Position numbers and translations under genes: made by a program. Below the pieces are notes generated by a model, which saw nothing but the letters and a program-made list of their open reading frames with translations, had not been told where the DNA came from and ran no database searches. From positions 124,001-188,000 of the forward strand of contig NZ_JACARE010000006.1 of NCBI RefSeq assembly GCF_013386765.1: a stretch of DNA of 64,000 nt, read 5' to 3'. Positions 43,313-51,516 of this stretch are shown piece after piece (position 1 is the stretch's first letter; every line of letters begins with the position of its first letter). Source of the DNA: Pseudomonas yamanorum (GTDB lineage: Bacteria > Pseudomonadota > Gammaproteobacteria > Pseudomonadales > Pseudomonadaceae).

Positions 43313-45814
43313 ATGGCGAACAACCTGGCGCTTGGCGTAGTCATCGGCGGCGCTATCAGTTCAACCGTTGGCGCGGCCTTCAAGGACGTTGAAGGGCGCA
43401 TCAAGAAACTCAGTGATCAGGGCACGAAAGCCCGGGTACTGCAAAACACCATTGGCGACACCATCCGCTTGCGGGATGAGTGGAAAAAAGCCCATGACAC
43501 CGGATCTGCCTCGGCAGACGGTCTGCTCAAGAAACTGGAATCCAACCTCAGAACCTTGAAGGATCAGGGCGTTGAGGTCAGCAAGCTGCGCAACGAGTAC
43601 CAGAAACTTGGCCAGGTGGCCCGTGGTGCTGAGCTGAAGGCCCTGGGTCATACGCAAATCAAGCAAGGCAAGGATGGACTAAAGGGCTCGCTTGGCCAGG
43701 CTACGGCGCTGTCAGCGGCGATTGCCATTCCCACCAAGATATCCGGTGACTATCAGGCGCAAATGCGCCAGATGTCGCTGTGGGCGCATACGGCCGGCAC
43801 CGAAGACGAAGGCAAGATGGCCGAGATGGTTTCGACCATCGCGGACGACAAGGGTATGAGTCGGCAACTGCTGGCCCAGGCGGTCGGTGGGCTGATCGAA
43901 AAGGGCGTTGAGTGGCAGGAGGCCAGCGAATACGCCGGGCAAATTGCCGACCTGATCGACGGCCAGGGTATGGAAGCCGAGACCATCGCGACTTTGATTA
44001 ACTCGTTCAAGGAGGCCGGGGTTAAGAAAGAGGACATGGCCGGCATGCTGGGCCAGGTGGCGGCAGCGGGGGATATCGGGGCCTTCGGTCCGAAGGACAT
44101 GGCACGGTACCTGCCCGCCATGCTCGGCAACATCAAGCGCCTGGGCATGGAAGGCCCGGAGGCGGTGCGGTTCCTCGGTGCCAGCTTGCAGTCGCAGTAC
44201 TCGCAAACGCAGGATTCGGCGGCCGCTGCGACCAACATGAACAACCTGCTGAGTGCGGTGATCAGCAGCACCAGCCAGGAACGTTTTGCCAAGGAAGGGT
44301 ACGACCTGGCCGGCTCGATCATCGCCGCGACCAAAAGCGGTAAGGCGGCCAACCCGGTCGACGCATTCATCATGCTCAGCCAGGAAATGATTAAGCGTCA
44401 GGATCCAGCGAAGGCCAAAAAGATCGAAGCCCTCAAGGCCAAGATCAAGGCAGCAGCCGACGGCAGCGCCGAGGAACAGCAGGCCATGGTGGCCCTGACT
44501 GAAGCGGCGGGCCTGGCCAACATCGTCAGCGATCAGAGCGCCAGTGCGGGCTTGCTCGCGCAAATCAAATACGGCGACAAGATCAAGGCCGACATGGTCG
44601 CGATCAAGGAAACGGACGGTAAGACCAAGATCGAGGCGGACGCCGCCAAGGCTCGCGAAACGTCCAACCGCAAATGGTCGGCGGCAACGGCGGGCATGGA
44701 GGCATCCATGATCAGCCTCGGGGATGGACTGCGGCCGTTGACCGATAAGGTCGCGGATGGCTTGGGCAAGGTTGGCTATGCGCTGGCTGAGTTGGCCAAC
44801 AAGTACCAGCCGGTGACGGCGGTGATTGCCGGCGTAGCGGCCGGCGCTGTCACATTGGGTGCCGCGCTGAGTGCGCTGAAGATCGGCAAAGGCCTGCTGA
44901 ACGTTGGCCGTGGTTCGCTGATGGGCAATCCGAACATCCCTCAAAAGGTGATCGTGACCAACCTGCCTGCCGGCGGCCTGGGCGGCATCGATGGCGGTGG
45001 TGCAGACGGCGGAAAGGGACGGAAGGGCGGCAAGTCGGATGGCAAAGGCGGGACGATGCTGAAGGGCATCGGCGCCTTGGCGGTCGTTGAGGCAGGTTTC
45101 AAGGTCAAAGACACCTACGACAACGCCACGACCCGGGATGAAAAGGCAGAAGGCTACGGCGAAGCCGCCGGGGGCTTGGCGGGCACGCTCGCGGGTGCTG
45201 CGGCAGGTGCGGCCATTGGCTCGGTGATACCGGTGATCGGTACTGTGGTCGGCGGGTTGCTGGGCGCTTACCTGGGCGGAATGGGCGGTGATGCGCTCGG
45301 CGGGTACCTGGGGAAAGCGGCATTTGGTGGTGACGACGGGCTGAAGAAAATGCCCGACGCGGGTCCGCTGATGATGGCCAATGCTGGGCAGGATATCCCG
45401 CCGGTGCTGGGCGATATCGCGGCATCGTTTGCGCCGAAGGACAAGGGGCTTGGGCCGCTCAAGATGGCGGCTGATAGCAGCGGCGCCGGCGCGGCACCCT
45501 CGGGGCCGTTGTTGATGCCCGCGGCCGTCAAGGCGCCGGGGCCGGTTGGTGGTGATGTGGTGCGTTCGCTGGCTTCGCCGCCGGCATCGAGCGCGCCCGC
45601 TGCGGTTTCGCTCATGGCGGTACCGGTCAAGCCGCCGGCGCCGAAGATTGAGCAGAAGGTCGATATCAGCGCGCCTATTCAGGTGACGGTGCAAGGGGAT
45701 GTGAAGGATCCGGCGCAACTGGCCCGCGAGCTTCGACCGTACATCGAGCAGCAACAGCGGGAAATCACCCAGCAACTGGAGAGCCGCAAGCTCTACGACG
45801 ACGCGCATCTTTGA
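43313..45814 (+). CDS. Tail tape measure protein
   Basis: 833 residues. N-terminal coiled-coil (VEGRIKKLSDQGTKARVL), conserved helical region (QMRQMSLWAHTAGTEDEGKM) and a Gly/Ala-rich hydrophobic stretch (LAGTLAGAAAGAAIGSVIP) that may insert in the host membrane. Its length sets tail length. Follows E/E' as in all P2-like tails. Confidence 0.93.
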   Translation: MANNLALGVVIGGAISSTVGAAFKDVEGRIKKLSDQGTKARVLQNTIGDTIRLRDEWKKAHDTGSASADGLLKKLESNLRTLKDQGVEVSKLRNEYQKLGQVARGAELKALGHTQIKQGKDGLKGSLGQATALSAAIAIPTKISGDYQAQMRQMSLWAHTAGTEDEGKMAEMVSTIADDKGMSRQLLAQAVGGLIEKGVEWQEASEYAGQIADLIDGQGMEAETIATLINSFKEAGVKKEDMAGMLGQVAAAGDIGAFGPKDMARYLPAMLGNIKRLGMEGPEAVRFLGASLQSQYSQTQDSAAAATNMNNLLSAVISSTSQERFAKEGYDLAGSIIAATKSGKAANPVDAFIMLSQEMIKRQDPAKAKKIEALKAKIKAAADGSAEEQQAMVALTEAAGLANIVSDQSASAGLLAQIKYGDKIKADMVAIKETDGKTKIEADAAKARETSNRKWSAATAGMEASMISLGDGLRPLTDKVADGLGKVGYALAELANKYQPVTAVIAGVAAGAVTLGAALSALKIGKGLLNVGRGSLMGNPNIPQKVIVTNLPAGGLGGIDGGGADGGKGRKGGKSDGKGGTMLKGIGALAVVEAGFKVKDTYDNATTRDEKAEGYGEAAGGLAGTLAGAAAGAAIGSVIPVIGTVVGGLLGAYLGGMGGDALGGYLGKAAFGGDDGLKKMPDAGPLMMANAGQDIPPVLGDIAASFAPKDKGLGPLKMAADSSGAGAAPSGPLLMPAAVKAPGPVGGDVVRSLASPPASSAPAAVSLMAVPVKPPAPKIEQKVDISAPIQVTVQGDVKDPAQLARELRPYIEQQQREITQQLESRKLYDDAHL

Positions 45815-45826
45815 CCAGGGGGAACT

Positions 45827-46672
45827 ATGGGCTACATGGAGCAGTTGCAATCAAGCGTGAAGTCCTTGGCGGCGGCGGGTGAGACCGGCCGCCGTAGCCT
45901 GGATGGGATGATTGCGCCGGTGGACGGTGCAATCAGTGAACTCAGCGGTGCGGCCTCGGAGCTGGAGGGCTTGCCCTTTGTGGGGCCGGCCGTTGGCGAA
46001 AAGCTGCAGCGTGTTATGCGTGGCGTAACGGCGGCCCAGGCGAAGGTTGGCCAGGTGGTGTCGGTGTACAGCTCGGCAACCCGGGCAGCGTCTCAGATTG
46101 ATGAGCGCTTGGGTGCGCTGAAGGAGCAGGCCGGCCGGGCGGCAACGGCAATCAACAACATCGCCGGCAAGGTCAGCCCCTCGCTGTCGGGCATCGTTCC
46201 AACCGGGGCCTTTGCTGCGGATGCCACACCGGCGCCGGAGGCGGTGAAACCCTTCCCGCACCTGATGATCATGCAGCCGCGTGATCCTAAGCAGCAGCCG
46301 TACTTCTTCAATCTGGACACGGCGGCCTTTGATGAGCTGCGGCGTTCGTCTGCCTTTCGCTGGGCCTCCCAGGAGCGGCTGACGCGTCGACCGGCGCAAC
46401 AGGCTGTCGGTATGGGTGACGAGAAGCTGACGCTGAAGGGCGCCATCTTTCCGGGCTTCAGGGGTGGCATCAAGCAACTGGATACCCTGCGCAGTCTGGG
46501 CGCCAAGTTGCAGCCCCTGACACTGACCACCGGTTACGGCGACGTGCTGGGCACCTGGTGCATGACCAGCGTTGAAGAAGAACAAAGCGCGCTGCTGGCA
46601 GGCGGTATCCCGCGTAAGCAAGGCTTTACCCTGGAGTTTGTACGCTATGGCGACGACATGCAGAACGTCTGA
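45827..46672 (+). CDS. Tail protein U with N-terminal extension
   Basis: 281 residues. The C-terminal ~150 match P2 gpU (HLMIMQPRDPKQQPYFFNLDTAAFDELRR, then RKQGFTLEFVRYG). The first ~125 residues are a helical, Ala-rich extension (SQIDERLGALKEQAGRAATAINN) absent from P2 gpU (159 residues). The extension may reach toward the tape measure or tube end. Confidence 0.85.
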   Translation: MGYMEQLQSSVKSLAAAGETGRRSLDGMIAPVDGAISELSGAASELEGLPFVGPAVGEKLQRVMRGVTAAQAKVGQVVSVYSSATRAASQIDERLGALKEQAGRAATAINNIAGKVSPSLSGIVPTGAFAADATPAPEAVKPFPHLMIMQPRDPKQQPYFFNLDTAAFDELRRSSAFRWASQERLTRRPAQQAVGMGDEKLTLKGAIFPGFRGGIKQLDTLRSLGAKLQPLTLTTGYGDVLGTWCMTSVEEEQSALLAGGIPRKQGFTLEFVRYGDDMQNV

Positions 46673-46853
46673 CGGGGATCTGTTGGACACCATCTGTCAC
46701 AACTACTACGGGCACCTGGGCGGCACGGTGGAGGCCGTGCTCGATGCCAATCAGGGCCTGGCTGATGAGGCCCAGCCGTACCGGGCAGGCGTAGTGATTG
46801 TCCTGCCGGACATGCCGGCACCGACTGAAGAACTTGTGATGCTTTGGGATTAG
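46647..46853 (+). CDS. Tail protein X (LysM-like)
   Basis: 68 residues from the ATG at 46647, inside the end of U (26-base overlap). LysM-like pattern DTICHNYYGHLGGTVEAVLDANQGLAD, then GVVIVLPD. P2 gpX has the same size and place and may bind peptidoglycan during assembly or entry. Confidence 0.88.
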   Translation: MATTCRTSDGDLLDTICHNYYGHLGGTVEAVLDANQGLADEAQPYRAGVVIVLPDMPAPTEELVMLWD

Positions 46854-46878
46854 CCAGGCCTGGCTGTCCTTTCTTTCC

Positions 46879-46920
46879 GTTACGCGTAACGGCCGCCAAC
46901 ATTCCCCCGCGTTGGCGGGG
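46879..46920. repeat. Intergenic palindrome GTTACGCGTAAC plus hairpin
   Basis: GTTACGCGTAAC (46879-46890), a perfect 12-bp palindrome, recurs as TTACGCGTAA at 41098, both times after TTTCTTTCC and before a run ending ACATYCCCCC-like. A hairpin CCCCGC / GCGGGG follows (46905-46920) without a T-run. A shared control or recombination element of the tail operon is possible. Confidence 0.5.
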
Positions 46921-46935
46921 TAACCGGGTGAACCT

Positions 46936-47979
46936 ATGACCCCTCGCTTTCGCGTCGTTGCAGACGGTAAAGACATTACCGCGCTGATCAATGACCGCCT
47001 GTTGCTGCTGAAAACCACTGACAAGCCCGGCATGGAGTCGGACGACTTTGAGTTGCGCATCGATGACCGTGACAGCGCCGTGGCGCTGCCCAAGCGCGGG
47101 GCCGGCATTGAGATTTACATGGGCTACGCCGAAACGTCCATGGTGCGCCTGGGCCGTTACATGGTGGATGAGGTCGAGATATCCGGCCCGCCTGACACCA
47201 TCGTAATTCGCGGCAAGGCCGGCGATATGCGCGGCTCAGGTAAGACGGTGCGCAGCGGTAGCTGGGAAGACGTGCCGCTGTCCAGGATCGTGGCCGACGT
47301 GGCTGCCCGCAACGGCTGGACGCCGGTATGCAACGTGTCCACGAACGTGCCCCGGGCTGACCAGCTCAGCGAGTCGGACTTTAACTTCATCACGCGCATT
47401 GCCAGGCAGCACGACTGCACGGCCAAGGTGGCTGATGGGAAGTTGATCGTGATGACGCGCGACGGCGGTACCAGCGCGAGCGGCAAGGCCTTTGGCGCCG
47501 TCACCATCACGCGCGCGGACGTCAGCCGGTGGCAGTTCCGTTTAGGCGATCGCAACACGCACAAGGCGGTGGCCACCAAGCATCAGGACAAGAAAACCGG
47601 TGAGCTGAAGCTGATCAGCCTGGACAACACCGATGCGCCCGACGGGCTGCCGGCGGTGCACACCGATCGCCATATCTACCCCAACAAAACCGCAGCGGAA
47701 CAGGCCGCCAAGGCTCGCTTGACCGCCTTTAATCGATCCTCGGCGGGCGTTCGTCTGGAAATGCCCGGGCGTACCGACCTTTTTGCCGAGCGGTCGGTAA
47801 ACGCCACGGGCTTCAAGGCGGGCATTGATGGTGAGTACCTGGTCGACTCGGTGGAGCAGGTATTCACCCAGGCGGGTTGGTCGACCACCGTTGAGTGCAA
47901 TGGCGGCAAGAAAGGCAAGGCCAAAGCCAAAAGCAAGAAGACGAAGCAAACCAAGGAGGTCAAGGTTCTAGAGCTTTGA
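46936..47979 (+). CDS. Tail protein D (late control D family)
   Basis: 347 residues matching P2 gpD: hub of the baseplate, related to T4 gp27 (ITALINDRLLLLKTTDKPG and VRLGRYMVDEVEISGPPD). The C-terminal tail is Lys-rich (KKGKAKAKSKKTKQ). Ends the tail module; an intrinsic terminator follows. Confidence 0.93.
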   Translation: MTPRFRVVADGKDITALINDRLLLLKTTDKPGMESDDFELRIDDRDSAVALPKRGAGIEIYMGYAETSMVRLGRYMVDEVEISGPPDTIVIRGKAGDMRGSGKTVRSGSWEDVPLSRIVADVAARNGWTPVCNVSTNVPRADQLSESDFNFITRIARQHDCTAKVADGKLIVMTRDGGTSASGKAFGAVTITRADVSRWQFRLGDRNTHKAVATKHQDKKTGELKLISLDNTDAPDGLPAVHTDRHIYPNKTAAEQAAKARLTAFNRSSAGVRLEMPGRTDLFAERSVNATGFKAGIDGEYLVDSVEQVFTQAGWSTTVECNGGKKGKAKAKSKKTKQTKEVKVLEL

Positions 47980-48016
47980 CGTCACTCCCAGGAACACCCG
48001 TTTAACCACTCTGACC

Positions 48017-48039
48017 GCCGCCGATTGGCGGCTTTTTTT
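48017..48039 (+). terminator. Intrinsic terminator after tail module
   Basis: GCCGCC / GGCGGC with a 4-base loop and T7, 14 bases before the endolysin start. Confidence 0.88.
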
Positions 48040-48052
48040 GCCTGGAGAAAAC

Positions 48053-48700
48053 ATGTCTATCACCCTGCAACAGTTGCTGTTGATCCTCCCGAACGCTGGC
48101 CGTCAAGCCGGACTTTTTGTCGCTGTGTTGAATACTGCAATGAGCAAGTACGGCATCGTTACGCCCAAGCGTATCGCGGCCTTCATCGCCCAAATCGGGC
48201 ACGAATCCGGCCATTTGACGCGCCTGGTCGAGAGCCTGAACTACAGGGCGGACCGGATCATTGCCTTGGGTAATGCCGCAAGCCCGGGTTCCCGCTGGCG
48301 GTCCCTGGTACCGCGTGCCGCTGAGCTGGCGGGAAGCTCCGCGCGTATGGGGAATGCCGTCTATGGCGGCCGTATGGGCAACGGCCCGGAGGCGTCTGGA
48401 GAGGGCTATATCTATCGGGGGCGCGGCCTGATCCAAATCACCGGCAAGGTCAACTATCGTGCGTGCGGTGAAGCCCTGGGCATCGACCTGATCAATCACC
48501 CCGAGCTGTTGGAACAGCCGCAATACGCCGCGCTGTCGGCGGCCTGGTACTGGTCCGTAAACGGGCTCAACACCCTGGCCGACGCTGGCGAGATCCAGAA
48601 CATCGGCAGCCTCATTAACACGGGCAGCAAGGGCAAAATGCCGAATGGCGCAGCCGATCGCCTGGCGCTGTATCAGGCGGCATTGCGGGTGCTGGCATGA
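48053..48700 (+). CDS. Endolysin, chitinase class I (GH19) family
   Basis: 215 residues from the ATG at 48053 (CTGGAG upstream). Catalytic glutamate in IAQIGHESGHL and substrate motif GEGYIYRGRGLIQITGKVNY are typical for GH19 phage lysozymes, which cut peptidoglycan. No signal peptide, so it depends on the holin at 26486. Overlaps the spanin gene by 4 bases. Confidence 0.92.
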   Translation: MSITLQQLLLILPNAGRQAGLFVAVLNTAMSKYGIVTPKRIAAFIAQIGHESGHLTRLVESLNYRADRIIALGNAASPGSRWRSLVPRAAELAGSSARMGNAVYGGRMGNGPEASGEGYIYRGRGLIQITGKVNYRACGEALGIDLINHPELLEQPQYAALSAAWYWSVNGLNTLADAGEIQNIGSLINTGSKGKMPNGAADRLALYQAALRVLA

Positions 48701-49215
48701 CGCCCGTGCAAAAGCTTGCCGGGCTGGCTGCCTTGATCCTGCTTGCCATGGCCACGAGCTTCGGCGCTGCCTGGCAGGTGCAGGACTGGCGCCTTGGAAA
48801 GGTGCTGGTAGAGCAGGGCGCCCAGTTCCAGACGGACCTGACCGCGATCGGCAATGCCGCTGCAGCTCAGGCCCATAGCGAGCAAGACAAGCGCTTGGCC
48901 ACCGAGCAGCAACTGGCAACCTCCGACCAACAACACACCAAGGAATTATTCGATGCCCAGCGCAACCAGGCTCTGCTGCGTGACCGCCTTGCTACTGCTG
49001 ATGTGCGGCTGTCAGTCCTTCTCGACGCCACGGATTCAGGCAGTGGCTGCGACGTGCCTGACACCGCCAGTACCGTCGGCGTGGTTCATGCACTCCGTAG
49101 AGCCCAACTTGACCCAGCGCATGCTCAACGAATTATCGCCATCACCGACGCCGGCGACCAAGGATTGATCGCACTGCGGGCGTGCCAGGCGTATGTCAGG
49201 ACCATTGCGCCCTGA
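48697..49215 (+). CDS. Inner-membrane spanin Rz
   Basis: 172 residues. One N-terminal membrane helix (LAGLAALILLAMATSFGAAW) and a long coiled-coil periplasmic part (QDKRLATEQQLATSDQQHTKEL), as in Rz/DUF2514 proteins. It acts with Rz1 to fuse inner and outer membranes at lysis. Rz1 is nested inside in another frame. Confidence 0.85.
   Translation: MTPVQKLAGLAALILLAMATSFGAAWQVQDWRLGKVLVEQGAQFQTDLTAIGNAAAAQAHSEQDKRLATEQQLATSDQQHTKELFDAQRNQALLRDRLATADVRLSVLLDATDSGSGCDVPDTASTVGVVHALRRAQLDPAHAQRIIAITDAGDQGLIALRACQAYVRTIAP
48953..49168 (+). CDS. Outer-membrane spanin Rz1, nested in Rz
   Basis: 71 residues from the ATG at 48953, +1 frame inside Rz, with AAGGA 8 bases before the start. Signal peptide and lipobox LLLMCGC at about residue 18-20, then a Pro/Ser-containing mature part (LTPPVPSA and ELSPSPTP). 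A lipoprotein anchored in the outer membrane. Fully embedded Rz1 is known from lambda. Confidence 0.88.
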   Translation: MPSATRLCCVTALLLLMCGCQSFSTPRIQAVAATCLTPPVPSAWFMHSVEPNLTQRMLNELSPSPTPATKD

Positions 49216-49282
49216 CCTACATTTCAGGTCGCAAAAATTAGCACCACCCCAATGAACACTCACCTTGCAAAGGATTGCAAAA

Positions 49283-50077
49283 ATGACAAACCCAATCGTT
49301 CCATGGATGGGTGGCAAGCGCCGCCTGGCCGACCGTCTGATTCCTCTCTTCCCTCCACATGAATGCTACGTTGAAGTTTTCGCTGGCGGCGCGGCGCTCT
49401 ACTTCATGCGGCCCCAGGCTGCACCAGTTGAAGTCCTCAACGATATCAATGGCGACCTAGTGACGTTGTATCGGGTGGTGCAAAACCACCTGGAAGAATT
49501 CGTGCGCCAGTTCAAATGGGCGCTTAGTTCCCGACAGGTGTTCGAGTGGCAAAAGATGACCCGCCCCGAAACCCTCACCGACATCCAGCGCGCCGCCCGG
49601 TTTTTCTACCTGCAGCACCACGCCTTTGCCGGCAAGGTTACGGGGCAGACGTTTGGCACCGCGACCACTGGCCCGGCAATCAATCTGCTGCGGATTGAAG
49701 AGAACCTTTCCGCAGCGTGGCAACGCCTGTCCGGCACCTACGTTGAAAACCTGCCTTGGTTGGACTGTGCCGAGCGCTACGACCGTGCGCACACCTTTCA
49801 CTATATGGATCCGCCTTACTGGCAGACCGCTGGCTATGGAGTCGACTTCCCTTTTGAAAACTATGAGCGGATGGCCGATTTCATGCGCAGATGCAAAGGG
49901 AGGGTTATGGTAAGCATCAACGACCACCCTGACATTCGGCGGGTGTTTGAAGGGTTTCACTTCGAAACGCTGGATATTCGGTACAGCACCACCAATCAGC
50001 GCCAGGGAAAAGCCGAGGTCAGCGGAGAGCTTGTGATTATGAATTGGAAACCCTCTGACCTCGGCGGCCTGTTCTAG
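49283..50077 (+). CDS. Dam-like DNA adenine methyltransferase
   Basis: 264 residues from the ATG at 49283 (AAAGGA upstream). Class alpha N6-adenine methyltransferase: PWMGGKRRLADRL (7-19), the S-adenosylmethionine motif EVFAGGAAL (31-39) and the catalytic DPPY (176-179). Methylates A in a short site, probably to escape host restriction or to mark phage DNA. No restriction enzyme is beside it. Converges on the SRAP gene with a 4-base overlap. Confidence 0.92.
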   Translation: MTNPIVPWMGGKRRLADRLIPLFPPHECYVEVFAGGAALYFMRPQAAPVEVLNDINGDLVTLYRVVQNHLEEFVRQFKWALSSRQVFEWQKMTRPETLTDIQRAARFFYLQHHAFAGKVTGQTFGTATTGPAINLLRIEENLSAAWQRLSGTYVENLPWLDCAERYDRAHTFHYMDPPYWQTAGYGVDFPFENYERMADFMRRCKGRVMVSINDHPDIRRVFEGFHFETLDIRYSTTNQRQGKAEVSGELVIMNWKPSDLGGLF

Positions 50078-50754
50078 GGCGCAGGCTGTATCAGGTTGGC
50101 CCCCTTGTTCCGCACATTGCCCACGGCCGTATCGACCTTGAACCATTCGAAGGCCTCTGCCGGCTCGCCCTGGTGCAGCACCATCTGCTCGGCGCGCTCC
50201 TTTGGCGTGGCCGGATCTAGCCATTCCCGGGCCAGGTCCGGCATCAGCACCACGGGGCGCCGGTCGTGAATGTCCACCATGCCGCCAGCGCTGTCGGCTG
50301 TAATGATCACGAAGCCGTCATGCTCGCCCGGGCCTTCATCGCTGTCGGGCAGTTGGCCAATGGCGGCGCACAGCACCGGTGCGCCATCCCGCCGGCGGAT
50401 CAGATAGGGCTGCCTCTTCGGGCCGCCTTCGTCCACCCACTCAAACCAATTATCGATGGGCGTGATTGCCCTGTGTGGCCAGATCGACCGGAAGAAAGGG
50501 CCGTGGGCCACCTTCTCAACGCGGGCATTGATCGGCGCGGCGCGGTCCTTTGCCCAGTGCGGCCGCCATCCCCAGCGCACTAGGTCGGCGTGCAGCAGGT
50601 CGCCCTGCAGGTGGAGCAGGGCAACCTGGGTGGACGGTGCCACGTTGTAGCGTTCCAGCGGCAGTTCACCTACGGAGTTCGCCAGGGCATTGGGCATGCT
50701 CAGCGCTGCAACAAAGTCGTGGATGCCGCTGTACTGGGAAAGTCTTCCGCACAT
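50074..50754 (-). CDS. SRAP-family protein (YedK/HMCES-like)
   Basis: 226 residues. Catalytic C2 after the initiator methionine (MCGRLSQ), RYNVAPSTQ, the acidic WFEWVDEGG and the IHDRRPVVL histidine motif are typical of SRAP proteins, which link covalently to abasic sites in single-stranded DNA. It lies 27 bases after a coiled-coil gene with a LexA box in front, so both should belong to the SOS response. Confidence 0.92.
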   Translation of the reverse strand: MCGRLSQYSGIHDFVAALSMPNALANSVGELPLERYNVAPSTQVALLHLQGDLLHADLVRWGWRPHWAKDRAAPINARVEKVAHGPFFRSIWPHRAITPIDNWFEWVDEGGPKRQPYLIRRRDGAPVLCAAIGQLPDSDEGPGEHDGFVIITADSAGGMVDIHDRRPVVLMPDLAREWLDPATPKERAEQMVLHQGEPAEAFEWFKVDTAVGNVRNKGANLIQPAP

Positions 50755-50781
50755 GGTTCGCCCTCGATCTGAAACCTGAGC

Positions 50782-51120
50782 TTAGACGATGGTTTTTGGT
50801 CGAGTGACGAGCCCATCGAGCAGCTCTTTCAACTGATCAGCGCGTTTCTTGTCAGCTCTTGATGAGGTCGTCAGGTCGTTGATCTGTTTGCGCATGGAGG
50901 CGGCTTCAGTACTTCTCTCGGCGAGGTATCCCCGGAACTGCGTCTTGACCGCCTCGGCCTCAGCCAGCATTTGCACCAAGCCATGAATGTCCTCCCTCGC
51001 TTTACGCAACTGCAGGTTCAGTTCCTGGATCTCATTCTCCAGTAGGCGGGCGTGCTGTTTGTGCATTTCGAGAGGCGTGGGGATACCAAGCCACCCGCAG
51101 GTGTCTTCGTCGATGTTCAT
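50782..51120 (-). CDS. Coiled-coil protein, first gene of an SOS cassette
   Basis: 112 residues, mostly one long helix with heptads (LLENEIQELNLQLRKAREDIHGLVQ, and KKRADQLKELLDGLV at the end). No known family. A LexA box lies 18 bases before the ATG, and the SRAP gene follows. Possibly a partner for SRAP or for DNA repair. Confidence 0.6.
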   Translation of the reverse strand: MNIDEDTCGWLGIPTPLEMHKQHARLLENEIQELNLQLRKAREDIHGLVQMLAEAEAVKTQFRGYLAERSTEAASMRKQINDLTTSSRADKKRADQLKELLDGLVTRPKTIV

Positions 51121-51137
51121 AGGATGTAATCCGAATG

Positions 51138-51153
51138 CTGTATGTGCGTACAG
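51138..51153 (-). promoter_or_regulatory. LexA (SOS) box
   Basis: CTGTATGTGCGTACAG matches the LexA consensus CTG-N10-CAG with the inner TAT and TA bases. It stands 18 bases before the coiled-coil gene and so should control that gene and the SRAP gene behind it. Confidence 0.85.
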
Positions 51154-51212
51154 TATTCGAGATTTGGTAAGGCGGAAGGTTTGAGGCGACGAAATGCAGG
51201 CTTACCCGACGA

Positions 51213-51422
51213 TCAGTCAGGCGCTAGGAGGACAGCCAGGGTCAGCTTGATGAACTCTTCGTTCTCATCAATGGTGTGTAAAGCACCACGGATGTTCTCG
51301 GCCACGTCGGCGGAGCCGCGTTGCTCCACCCAGTTCGATAGCTCCATGATCGAGGCTTCGAGGGCCAACTGGTTTTCGTACAACTTGGAGAGTAGGGAAG
51401 GGAGCAGGTCTGAGTTGGGCAT
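51213..51422 (-). CDS. Small phage protein, helical
   Basis: 69 residues from the ATG at 51422 (GAGGAA upstream). LYENQLALEASIMELSNWVEQRG and acidic helices; I recall similar small proteins in other Pseudomonas prophages but not their function. Lies upstream of the SOS cassette in the same direction. Confidence 0.6.
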   Translation of the reverse strand: MPNSDLLPSLLSKLYENQLALEASIMELSNWVEQRGSADVAENIRGALHTIDENEEFIKLTLAVLLAPD

Positions 51423-51516
51423 CGGCGTTCCTCTGGTGGAGTGAACAGCGTAGCAGTTGATGCTTGGGATCCCATTTTAAGGTCATGAGTGGCCGCTCTC
51501 GACCCTACGAAGACGC

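Noticed and set aside
43712..45850. 712-residue antisense frame over the tape measure gene
   Set aside because: Shadow of a GC-rich coding sequence; Arg/His-rich low-complexity product.
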